A DNA stretch of 15,850 bases, taken from Bacteroidales bacterium (GTDB lineage Bacteria > Bacteroidota > Bacteroidia > Bacteroidales > WCHB1-69). Shown piece after piece: positions 8,001-14,188 of the stretch (position 1 is the first letter of the stretch; every line of letters starts with the position of its first letter). The notes under the pieces are model-generated. The model was not told the origin of the DNA, ran no database searches, and saw only the letters and a program-made list of their open reading frames with translations. The stretch spans positions 1 to 15,850 of the forward strand of contig JAEEUY010000135.1 of assembly GCA_016290715.1 (NCBI GenBank), in the 5' to 3' direction. The position numbers and the translations under genes were made by a program.

Positions 8001-9190
8001 GCTTGAATGATGAGATTACGGAAGAGTTGAGCAAACAAGATAATTACGCATGGACTTCTTGGGATTGTTATCGACGGCTGCTCCAAACATGGGGTATGTC
8101 GCATGGGCTCGACCGGAATGATTTCGACCAGATTATTATTAATTATAAAAAGAAGTATGGCGTAACGCAAAAAATTGGCTTTACTCCTGCGAATATGAAA
8201 GAGATTGCTTTTGCATATAAGCAATTGTTGATAGATAACCACATCCATTTTGAGACGGATCCGTTTTTACAGTTAAAACAGGCGGTGATAACAGTTTTTG
8301 AATCTTGGAATTCGTCAAGGGCGCAAGTTTACAGAAACCACATGCACATTGCTGATGAGTGGGGAACTGCGGCGATTATTCAAAAAATGGTGTTGGGGAA
8401 TATTCACAGAGAATCCGGTTCGGGGGTAGTATTTACTCGTGATATCAAAACGAATCGGTCGGCGATACGGTTAACGGGGGACTTTTCATTTTTGAGCCAA
8501 GGGGAGGATATTGTTGGAGGATTGGTTAATACTTTGCCTATTAGTGAATTCCAAAGAGAGGATGCTTATCAGAATGTGCCATTTTCACTTGAATCCGAAT
8601 ATCCTGAGATTTATAACAAATTGTTAGAAATTGCAAAACGGATGATTGAACAGCATGGCTTTAGTCATCAGGAGATTGAATTTACTTTTGAGACTGCCAA
8701 AGCGGAGGATTTGTTTGTATTGCAAACGCGCAATATGGTTGGGGTACAGAAAGAGGCTGTAGAGACGTTCTCAACACCGCCAGAGAAGATGTGTAAAGTA
8801 GGGAATGGTATTGGAATCGGCAACCGCGTGATGAATGGAATCATTGTGTTTGACATGGATGATATTCGAACTATTCGTCAAGGTGAAGAGCCTGAGCAAA
8901 ACATCATTCTGGTTCGTCCGGACACGGTCCCGGATGATATTGAGTTGATTATTGAGTGCGATGGATTGATGACAGCGCGTGGTGGAGCCACTTCCCATGC
9001 AGCGGTTACTGCGGCTTCTTTGGGTAAAACTTGCGTTGTAAACTGTGATGCCATGGTAGTTCAAGAAAAGAACAAGTGCTGTACAATCAATGGCGAAGAA
9101 TTCCATTTGTTTGATAAAATTGCTATAGATGGTAGAAATGGAATGATTTATAAAGGGAATTATCCGGTTGTGTTGGATGAAATCAATTAG
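5087..9190 (+). CDS. PPDK-like dikinase with a large N-terminal region and no PEP/pyruvate barrel
   Basis: A 1367-residue soluble protein. Residues about 873-1220 form a pyruvate phosphate dikinase-type ATP-grasp domain, with LGSK (Lys882), SVRSGSAISMPGAMNT (Arg954), a DEWGTA segment, SGSGVVFTR and the closing LQTRN (Gln1213, Arg1215). Residues about 1240-1367 form the swivelling phosphohistidine domain, with TARGGATSHAA and His1304 as the predicted phosphorylated residue. These parts resemble true PPDK more than PEP synthase. The protein stops where PPDK would continue into its PEP/pyruvate-binding TIM barrel, so the final acceptor is unknown. Residues 1-870 are rich in predicted helix and match no domain I recognise. 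By analogy with glucan water dikinase and rifampin phosphotransferase, which transfer from the His to other acceptors, this region or the co-translated GAPDH-like partner may bind the substrate. There is no signal peptide or membrane segment. Confidence 0.85.
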   Translation: MNEMIKSKALEVNLSRTQNVTFTIPEEHQWLIAISKEQWGIHKRVSEFFNEYHHPFSNRKEVVNNLVPVTITDFWLYKSLSLQDQKRVLVIFLDLYRQLLLESLPEALMNQVIYILLDFIYANNEYFVQTGTLSNCISLLEDQFEKNFFSYIYNLGRAKKKLKLAATNEVTAEATFSFMKRLVNRNIKFWNESTQIEVWYEKNKNKMAYDYSKEISSLGISLFEEYTRLTNDAKNWQELIENAFTFSDIIEAFKEKISIFKRASEQFCYIFYLLHLRGTNYHREPLLVELNKVIKRISTDLDEEQCIASMDELFSQFVDFKESHINLILDSILTLGKEIINTQNQTLIHYLEKKIIDFGFITPGITYMTNDWELKVNPCHIKNVRVWLELIEYVPETMQRLLSALIINLRIGGIFVFDTDFFQKDITRLLNSKISPIYKQTKQLARIFPVYFNEIGAEGQLRDVSTKIDELSHRNDKLIHFLRKQIHTEGNNSHIQITVDVINFWLDLKKERLFNILPQNVYDLVDEKGLWVTGVHECLKKFLAVAGVPIEELIEMKKDKIEAISAKIKHDNPTDIKRVCLIIELYQLLKEKYIFAATDIINIMKRYYFVEQEDIEKLEKCLAGDDYVATLKHIFSIMKKLNNIIFDPKQTTGWENVVYKRHIAFGIPSMYGYYKEEKFDALGLTFRLERIASVLIHDIIKDINTNFFTLKTFKEICDTIQLLREGMMLDGIYDQGFDSNLKMLQYSLNSGCFTIGQYINIFQFMEGSVNEIINNYFIRPYEPLLKIIIPQQLGPEVEDKHQLKKIIAQKSEVFFRELLSSSFIIQQLDNFIGEILNNLRKQANILSPEESQNLMTYDQMLAMSPLYKETSYMDNQVFLGSKAYYLKKLYLNDFPVPPGFVVTTEVFRRINSILKVKPISDEFDKMLCQNLAKVEKITGLQFGNPKNPLLLSVRSGSAISMPGAMNTFLNVGLNDEITEELSKQDNYAWTSWDCYRRLLQTWGMSHGLDRNDFDQIIINYKKKYGVTQKIGFTPANMKEIAFAYKQLLIDNHIHFETDPFLQLKQAVITVFESWNSSRAQVYRNHMHIADEWGTAAIIQKMVLGNIHRESGSGVVFTRDIKTNRSAIRLTGDFSFLSQGEDIVGGLVNTLPISEFQREDAYQNVPFSLESEYPEIYNKLLEIAKRMIEQHGFSHQEIEFTFETAKAEDLFVLQTRNMVGVQKEAVETFSTPPEKMCKVGNGIGIGNRVMNGIIVFDMDDIRTIRQGEEPEQNIILVRPDTVPDDIELIIECDGLMTARGGATSHAAVTAASLGKTCVVNCDAMVVQEKNKCCTINGEEFHLFDKIAIDGRNGMIYKGNYPVVLDEIN

Positions 9191-9215
9191 GGAAAGACAA
9201 TCGCGATGAATGAAA

Positions 9216-9248
9216 AAAAGAGGGCAATATTTTCTATTGCCCTCTTTT
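9216..9248. terminator. Bidirectional intrinsic terminator
   Basis: A perfect 14-bp stem (9216-9229 with 9235-9248) with a 5-base loop is flanked by seven A residues on the left (9213-9219) and four T residues at its right end. It ends the dikinase operon on the plus strand. On the minus strand, where the T-run is seven bases, it ends the tRNA-Glu transcript. Confidence 0.9.
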
Positions 9249-9250
9249 AG

Positions 9251-9324
9251 TACCGCATGCGGGATTCGAACCCGCGATCCTCAGACTGAGAATCTGATGT
9301 CCTGGACCACTAGACGAATGCGGC
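9251..9324 (-). tRNA. tRNA-Glu (anticodon CTC)
   Basis: The minus strand folds into a complete 74-base cloverleaf: acceptor GCCGCAT/ATGCGGT, a D arm GTCTAGTGGTCCAGGAC typical of tRNA-Glu, anticodon stem TCAGA/TCTGA with loop TTCTCAG, a five-base variable loop and T arm GCGGG-TTCGAAT-CCCGC. The anticodon CTC (plus-strand 9288-9290) reads GAG. The CCA end is not encoded. Position 1-72 is a G-U wobble and the discriminator base is A. A -7 box lies just upstream and a strong terminator directly downstream, so it can be a single-gene unit, possibly also reached by transcription from the PLP-enzyme operon. Confidence 0.95.
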
Positions 9325-9337
9325 ATCAAATCGGTTG

Positions 9338-9345
9338 CAAAAGTA
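9338..9345 (-). promoter_or_regulatory. -7 box of the tRNA-Glu promoter
   Basis: Minus-strand TACTTTTG matches TAnnTTTG and sits 13 bases before the tRNA 5' end, which is right for a short leader. No distinct -33 element is seen in the AT-rich sequence upstream. Confidence 0.6.
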
Positions 9346-9374
9346 CAACTTTTTTTCGATAATATTCATTATTA

Positions 9375-10586
9375 TTATAATTTTGCAGCAAATTGTTTGG
9401 CACGGGCAGCTCCTTCTCCAGTATTAATGAGGACACACTGTCCGTTTCTTATTTTCTTTTCGGCTAAAGCTTGATAAAATCCCGCTAAGCAAACTGCAGC
9501 CGCAGGTCCCAATATAACGCCAGTTTCTTTTTTTGCAATTCTCGCAAAATCAACCAATTGTGATTCTTTCACTCTTAAGAAACATCCGCCACTTTTTTTC
9601 ACGATAGGAGCAACAATAGGAAACATTCCTGGGTTTCCCGTGGATAAAATAGAAACTTCTGTTTGAGGATTTTCTATAACAGGATACTCTTTTTCGTAAC
9701 CTTCATGGAAGTTGTTTTTTATCGCATTTTCCCACCCTTGTACCATTGGATCACAAGTGTCTTGTTGTACGAGCATTATTTTAGGCAACTTGACTTCTGG
9801 GAACAGGCGCTCGATTTCTCGCACCCCCTTGTCAACAGCAATGGGACCGGTTCCACCACTAACGGCTTGAATATAAATGTCGGGCATTTTCCCTAATTGC
9901 CGCATAAATTCAAAAACCATCGTTTTTTTCGCTTCCACGCGAATAGGGTCAATATTGCCCGCCGACATCAGCACATGGTTGCTTTTATGATATTCAGCAG
10001 CTTCTTTTTTTGCACAAGCATAATTCCCACTGGAAATGATTAAATTTTGTCCTAAAGAGCGAATCTCGTTTACGGTATCTTCGCAAACACAATTTGGAAC
10101 AAACACGGATAGACGAATGCCGGCCAAAGATAAATATTTGCTGTAAGCGGTAGCGGTATTTCCTGTGGAAGCGATGCAGTACTCTTTGATGCCATTTTCT
10201 TTGAATATAGAGGCTGCCATGGAAGCCGCTACATCTTTGAAAGTGTTGGTGCCACCGTTCAAGTCATTACGGTAAACCATGACACGGCAATCAATATTGA
10301 ACATTTCTTTAGCATAGTTTTCCAAATATTCCCATTCTTCTATGGGAATTGCCCCCTCTCTACAGGTAACGATATGCTCTTTATTTTCTAATGGCAAATA
10401 ATCGAAATAGTGCCAAAAAGATTCTGCCGTTGATTTGTATAATTCTGTAAGATGTTGATAATTAGTATTGTATGTTACTTCTGCGTGATTACTGCCACAT
10501 TGTGGACATACTTGATTGGCAGCGAACCATTCTTTAAATGATGGGATGATGTGTCCGCATTTTTTACAGATTAATTGATATTTCAT
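9375..10586 (-). CDS. Zinc-ribbon PLP enzyme, threonine synthase/cysteate synthase family
   Basis: A fold-type II PLP enzyme of 403 residues. The N terminus is a zinc ribbon with Cys7, Cys10, Cys27 and Cys30. The Schiff-base lysine is Lys117 in GGTNTFKDVAA. The substrate loop STGNTATAY (140-148) and phosphate-binding SGGTG (243-247) follow, and INTGEGAA lies near the C terminus. This is the layout of the threonine synthase branch that also includes archaeal cysteate synthase, which makes cysteate from O-phosphoserine and sulfite. The lysine loop reads NTFKD rather than the common GSFKDR, hinting at a reaction other than the main threonine synthase; sulfonolipid-making Bacteroidota need a cysteate synthase, so that is one candidate. 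It follows the methyltransferase gene by 21 bases and probably shares its promoter. The fold is certain; the substrate is not. Confidence 0.8.
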   Translation of the reverse strand: MKYQLICKKCGHIIPSFKEWFAANQVCPQCGSNHAEVTYNTNYQHLTELYKSTAESFWHYFDYLPLENKEHIVTCREGAIPIEEWEYLENYAKEMFNIDCRVMVYRNDLNGGTNTFKDVAASMAASIFKENGIKEYCIASTGNTATAYSKYLSLAGIRLSVFVPNCVCEDTVNEIRSLGQNLIISSGNYACAKKEAAEYHKSNHVLMSAGNIDPIRVEAKKTMVFEFMRQLGKMPDIYIQAVSGGTGPIAVDKGVREIERLFPEVKLPKIMLVQQDTCDPMVQGWENAIKNNFHEGYEKEYPVIENPQTEVSILSTGNPGMFPIVAPIVKKSGGCFLRVKESQLVDFARIAKKETGVILGPAAAVCLAGFYQALAEKKIRNGQCVLINTGEGAARAKQFAAKL

Positions 10587-10607
10587 AAAGAAAAGTTATT
10601 GATTTGA

Positions 10608-11696
10608 TTATAAAGTACATTGGAGGATACTATGTCCATTTCCGAGATTGTCGTGAATTTTCTCTATTTTTAGTCCGGATATTTCAATGCAACGAATCAT
10701 ATCTTCTGAATAGTACATTTTACTGTTACCATTAGCCATTGCCGTAAAGTACAAACTAATTTGTGCAAGGCAATAGGAGGCTGTTTCAAAACGTTGCCGA
10801 TCCCATAAAGTTTCCATGATATACAACTTGCTGTCACTATTCATAGAGCGGGCAGCTCGTGCTAAAATACTGCATACTTGTTCTTCTGAAAAACAATCAA
10901 GGAATTGGCTCATCCAAATAACGTCAAAACCCGTTGGGAAAGCAGTTGTTTCATCTAACAGGTTGGCTCCATATCCTAAAATCCGTTCCGACCCTTTGAT
11001 TCCTGCGGTTTGCTTCTTCATCAATTCGAGTTGTTGGGGCAAATCCATAATGGTAACCTGTACTTCAGAATTATGTTGAACACATTGTAATGCCCAGCGG
11101 CCAGTATTACCACCTACATCCAATAATGTTTTGGGGTGGTTGTGAAAAACAATCTCCAACGCTTGTGCAAATGAATTATCGCTGTAATAATGGTCAAAGC
11201 GGAACCAACTTTCTTGAACTTTTTCGGGAAGTCGTGATAATCCTTCATAAATAGTAGGCCAATTCCCAAATACTTTCAATCCTTCAGGTTTGCCATGTAA
11301 GATGGCTTCTTCCAAGTTAAAAAGCCCCAAATAGTTAACATCGTGGTTGAAATTCATATTCACACGCACCGAATCATCGTGAAGAAGAAACCATCCCGCT
11401 TTCGACAAGAAAAAATGGTTGTCTCTTAACAAAACGGTCCCAATGGTAAGAGAAGATTCTAAAAGTACTTGTACACCATATTTCGACAAATGGGTTTCTT
11501 GAACAATTTCTTCCATTGTCATACCATTTTTATGGTCATCAAGCAATTGGAAAATATTCCATTTTACCATTAACCTTGATACTTGGAAAACAATAGGACC
11601 AAAAGCAATTTCTTGGGCAAGTCGTTGTGCTTGAATAGCGGTCAGATGGTCGTTAGCGTAAATTTCTTTTTGAGGGGATTGTAAATTCATATTCAT
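10608..11696 (-). CDS. SAM-dependent methyltransferase with N-terminal winged-helix domain
   Basis: A class I methyltransferase of the O-methyltransferase family 2 type. An N-terminal helical/winged-helix dimerisation domain (about 30-120, numbered from the longest frame) precedes a Rossmann domain with SAM motif LLDVGGNTGRW (202-212), an acidic strand end MDLPQ and SQFLDCFSEEQ, the segment matching HDWSDE of plant and microbial O-methyltransferases. The catalytic His of that segment is Asp here, so the acceptor may not be a simple phenol. The frame is open to an ATG at 11729, but that lies at the predicted transcription start; the ATG at 11696 (Met12) or 11690 (Met14) is more likely and is used here. 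The gene leads a two-gene unit with the PLP enzyme, suggesting a joint small-molecule pathway that I cannot name. Confidence 0.8.
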   Translation of the reverse strand: MNMNLQSPQKEIYANDHLTAIQAQRLAQEIAFGPIVFQVSRLMVKWNIFQLLDDHKNGMTMEEIVQETHLSKYGVQVLLESSLTIGTVLLRDNHFFLSKAGWFLLHDDSVRVNMNFNHDVNYLGLFNLEEAILHGKPEGLKVFGNWPTIYEGLSRLPEKVQESWFRFDHYYSDNSFAQALEIVFHNHPKTLLDVGGNTGRWALQCVQHNSEVQVTIMDLPQQLELMKKQTAGIKGSERILGYGANLLDETTAFPTGFDVIWMSQFLDCFSEEQVCSILARAARSMNSDSKLYIMETLWDRQRFETASYCLAQISLYFTAMANGNSKMYYSEDMIRCIEISGLKIEKIHDNLGNGHSILQCTL

Positions 11697-11733
11697 AAGG
11701 ATATTGGGCGTGAACACACAATTTTTCAAGCCG

Positions 11734-11765
11734 CAAATTTATAAAAAAGTTTGGTCTGTGGCAAG
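11734..11765 (-). promoter_or_regulatory. Promoter of the methyltransferase/PLP-enzyme operon
   Basis: On the minus strand, CTTG (11762-11765) is followed after 20 bases by TAAATTTG (11734-11741), a good Bacteroidota -33/-7 pair. Initiation near 11728 falls on the first in-frame ATG of the methyltransferase and therefore argues for a start at Met12 or Met14. Confidence 0.65.
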
Positions 11766-11789
11766 AATGAGAAGAAAAGAAAATGAAAT

Positions 11790-12302
11790 TTATAACTCCC
11801 ACCAATCATTGAAAACGATTTCGTTGGAATAATTTTCAATGATTTGATAGTCAATATCGTCTAATTCGTCTTCAGAATTGTTGGCAATGGTTTCGTTGGT
11901 GGTTTTTATCCCTTTATTATTCTTTGGTGCCATTGGTTTGGGTTCGTCAGCAGGGGGGGACATGGATTGGGGGATTTGATTTTGTGCCAAAAGGGATTCA
12001 TATTGAATAACTTCTTGTGTATTAGAAGTGTCGTCCACAAAAGATGTTTCCGGTGTATTTTGTGCTAAAGGGGAATCAATATTTTCGCCGTTTTTCAGGT
12101 CAAAAAAGAGAAACCCTGCGACAAGAAGAAGTGTGAGGGAAGCGGCAACAGAAATGGAGTAGAAAAGCCTTTTTTTGAAAAGCATTTGCTTTTGATCCGC
12201 TTTCTTAACAGCAGCAAATATTTGATCGCTTAAATTATTGAAATATCCCTCAGGGACATCAAATTGTTTATCTTTAGGGTATGAATTGAGGTCAAAATTC
12301 AT
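11790..12302 (-). CDS. Single-pass membrane protein with VPEGYF motif (anti-sigma-like)
   Basis: A 170-residue protein of unknown function. A short cytoplasmic N terminus carries FDVPEGYFNNLSDQI (about 14-28), a motif recurrent in Bacteroidota proteins often encoded beside ECF sigma factors. Basic residues KKR (43-45) precede one transmembrane segment (about 46-68), predicting N-in/C-out topology. The remaining 100 residues are low-complexity, rich in Asn, Pro, Gln, Glu and Asp, and presumably periplasmic. By resemblance it could be an anti-sigma-like regulator, but no sigma factor gene is present here and no zinc-binding anti-sigma motif is seen. It lies 74 bases downstream of the transglutaminase-like gene and may be the last gene of the rlmD transcript. 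Confidence 0.7.
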   Translation of the reverse strand: MNFDLNSYPKDKQFDVPEGYFNNLSDQIFAAVKKADQKQMLFKKRLFYSISVAASLTLLLVAGFLFFDLKNGENIDSPLAQNTPETSFVDDTSNTQEVIQYESLLAQNQIPQSMSPPADEPKPMAPKNNKGIKTTNETIANNSEDELDDIDYQIIENYSNEIVFNDWWEL

Positions 12303-12376
12303 AAAAAAATACTCAAAAAAACGTCATTTAGACAGTACGATTGGTACGAAGTTTAAAGTAATAAATAAAAAATGTT

Positions 12377-13441
12377 CTATTTTGTGTAAAAATCGGTGCA
12401 ATAATTGTCTAAAATATAGAAAATAGTGCCTGATTTGGCAGAAAAATATTCACCGCCGGGGTGTTTTGCCCACCAATCCATATTTAACCAATGATTGCCT
12501 TTATCGTCTTTTTTTGTCCAAAATTGTCCATTCCATTTAGAATTGTATCGGGCTTTAATGTATTCATTGCAGGCAGAGAGGTCGGTTTTCCCGAGATTGA
12601 CTTCTGTGTAGGCATGACCTCCTTTGGCCCCTTGAGCGAAGGTGAGACGGGCATCTGCTCCGATAGCGAGAAGCATGGAACATGTTAAAATGGCAAAATC
12701 ATCGCAATCTCCACGCAATCCATTTTTAATGGTTCGGGAGGCGTATTCGTAATAGTCTCTTTTTTGCGGATCATTCACATATTTCCATTGATCATAGCAA
12801 TAATCAAAAATATCACAAATTTGTCCGAGATTAAGACTGCCTGCGTTTTTGCTTGCTGCTTTAACAGCTTCTGTTCTAACGATATTGTTCCTGTAATTAC
12901 AAGCGTTTACAATCTTTTTCTTGGTGCCCGTAAGGTTTTCAAAACTTAAAACACCATCCAAGATGCCGAATAGTGAAGTGCGGTGACGGGTATAAGAAAC
13001 GTTAATGGCAGGGGGAGTGGGGAGTTGTTTGGCTTTTTTATTGGCATTGGAAAGTGGAGCGGACAGGGTGGTAAAGAATTTCCAATCACTATGGGTGGTT
13101 TGTTTGTTCACTTTTCGTTCGATCCAGAAAAAATAGGTGGTATTGGGCTGTAAATTATGGGCAAAGGCCGTAATATTGCTCCCGTTTTGCGTGGCAGGAA
13201 TATGAATGGGGATATTATTACTATCCATGATGCCAAAAGAGTAGGTGGCTTCTTTGGGATGTTTCTCAACAATTATCCCATTCAAGTAAGCACTATGGCT
13301 GGTAATGCTTGTAGGATCGTTCAATATGATGTAACAATCTTTACTAATATGAGTTGTAACAGAGTTCTGACCATTTGTGTGGGGAATGGCGGCGAATAGT
13401 AGGCTCGCAAGGAGAGACGCAAGAAAGAGCAAGTTCTTCAT
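12377..13441 (-). CDS. Secreted transglutaminase-like protein with fibronectin-type domain
   Basis: An exported 354-residue protein. A signal peptide covers about 1-24 (hydrophobic LLFLASLLASLLFAAIP, cleavage likely near NGQ). A beta-rich region at about 45-125, with the L-x-P-x-T-x-Y-F-F-W signature of fibronectin type III strands, is followed by a transglutaminase-like papain-fold domain. A Cys-His-Asp triad is visible: Cys246 in RGDCDDFA, His276 in GGHAYTEV and Asp322 in WLNMDWW. Relatives act as cysteine proteases or peptide/protein-modifying enzymes in the periplasm or at the surface; the substrate here is unknown. The gene begins six bases after dapB, so it is probably co-transcribed with it despite the different cell location. 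Confidence 0.85.
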   Translation of the reverse strand: MKNLLFLASLLASLLFAAIPHTNGQNSVTTHISKDCYIILNDPTSITSHSAYLNGIIVEKHPKEATYSFGIMDSNNIPIHIPATQNGSNITAFAHNLQPNTTYFFWIERKVNKQTTHSDWKFFTTLSAPLSNANKKAKQLPTPPAINVSYTRHRTSLFGILDGVLSFENLTGTKKKIVNACNYRNNIVRTEAVKAASKNAGSLNLGQICDIFDYCYDQWKYVNDPQKRDYYEYASRTIKNGLRGDCDDFAILTCSMLLAIGADARLTFAQGAKGGHAYTEVNLGKTDLSACNEYIKARYNSKWNGQFWTKKDDKGNHWLNMDWWAKHPGGEYFSAKSGTIFYILDNYCTDFYTK

Positions 13442-13447
13442 GGGAAA

Positions 13448-14170
13448 TTATATTTTCATGAAAATGTCATGGAAGGGGTGAATCCCGCGGTTTTTATATA
13501 GCCAGAAAGCGGCTTTGATGGCTCCTTGGGCAAAGCCGGCGCGGCTAAAAGCCCGATGGGTGATTTCTATGCAGTCGTTGTCGGAACGATAGCGCACGAC
13601 ATGCGTCCCGGGCTCGTTGCCGATGCGGTGCGCCAGAATGTTGATATTATCAGGCTGACGGTCATCGTTTAAAGCCCATCCATTTTTTCTATCTAACTGA
13701 TTAATAATAATATTTGCTGTAGTAATCGCTGTTCCGCTGGGAGCATCTTTTTTGGCAATATGATGCGTTTCTTCAATCATCACATCGTATTGTTGATGAT
13801 GATTCATCCATTGTGCAGTTAATTCGTTAATCTTAAAGAAAAGATTTGCCCCGATGGAGAAATTACTGCCATAGACGAGGGCGTTAGAAGTTTTTTGGCA
13901 CTCCTTGATCATGTTTTCAGTTTCTTCAGCCCACCCCGTTGTGCCGCAAACCACAGGAATATGGGCATTAAAACATTCTAACAGATTGTTTATTACAGTA
14001 TTAGGAGTTGAAAACTCAATCGCCACATCGCTGTTTTCAAATGCTTTACGGTATAATTTCCAATCGTCTTCGTTATCAATAATGGCAGAGATTTCACAAC
14101 TTTCGTTTTTTAGCTGTTTTTCAATCTCTTTGCCCATTTTTCCATATCCAATAATGACAATTTTTAGCAT
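13448..14170 (-). CDS. dapB: 4-hydroxy-tetrahydrodipicolinate reductase DapB
   Basis: Cytoplasmic NAD(P)H-dependent reductase of the diaminopimelate/lysine pathway, acting on the product of DapA. It shows GYGKMG (nucleotide binding), VVCGTTGW, SNFSIGAN and the signature EETHHIAKKDAPSGTA. In that signature the two His (138, 139) and Lys142, numbered from the TTG at 14176, correspond to E. coli His159, His160 and Lys163. The C-terminal GTHVVRYRSDNDCIEITHRAFSR and GAIKAAFWL segments are also typical. At 240 residues it is slightly short but complete. The ATG at 14170 is preferred over the TTG two codons upstream, because it starts directly at the first beta strand. It is 18 bases downstream of rlmD. 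Confidence 0.96.
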   Translation of the reverse strand: MLKIVIIGYGKMGKEIEKQLKNESCEISAIIDNEDDWKLYRKAFENSDVAIEFSTPNTVINNLLECFNAHIPVVCGTTGWAEETENMIKECQKTSNALVYGSNFSIGANLFFKINELTAQWMNHHQQYDVMIEETHHIAKKDAPSGTAITTANIIINQLDRKNGWALNDDRQPDNINILAHRIGNEPGTHVVRYRSDNDCIEITHRAFSRAGFAQGAIKAAFWLYKNRGIHPFHDIFMKI

Positions 14171-14188
14171 AGTCAATTCATTTAATTT

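Noticed and set aside
8771..9106. Minus-strand frame opposite the phosphohistidine domain
   Set aside because: The plus strand encodes a clear PPDK-type domain here.
5087..9190. Annotation as ordinary pyruvate phosphate dikinase or PEP synthase
   Set aside because: The protein ends right after the phosphohistidine domain and has no PEP/pyruvate-binding barrel.
12238..12426. Plus-strand frame in the gap between the transglutaminase-like and membrane-protein genes
   Set aside because: It is short and lysine/asparagine-rich, overlaps both neighbours and shows no motif.
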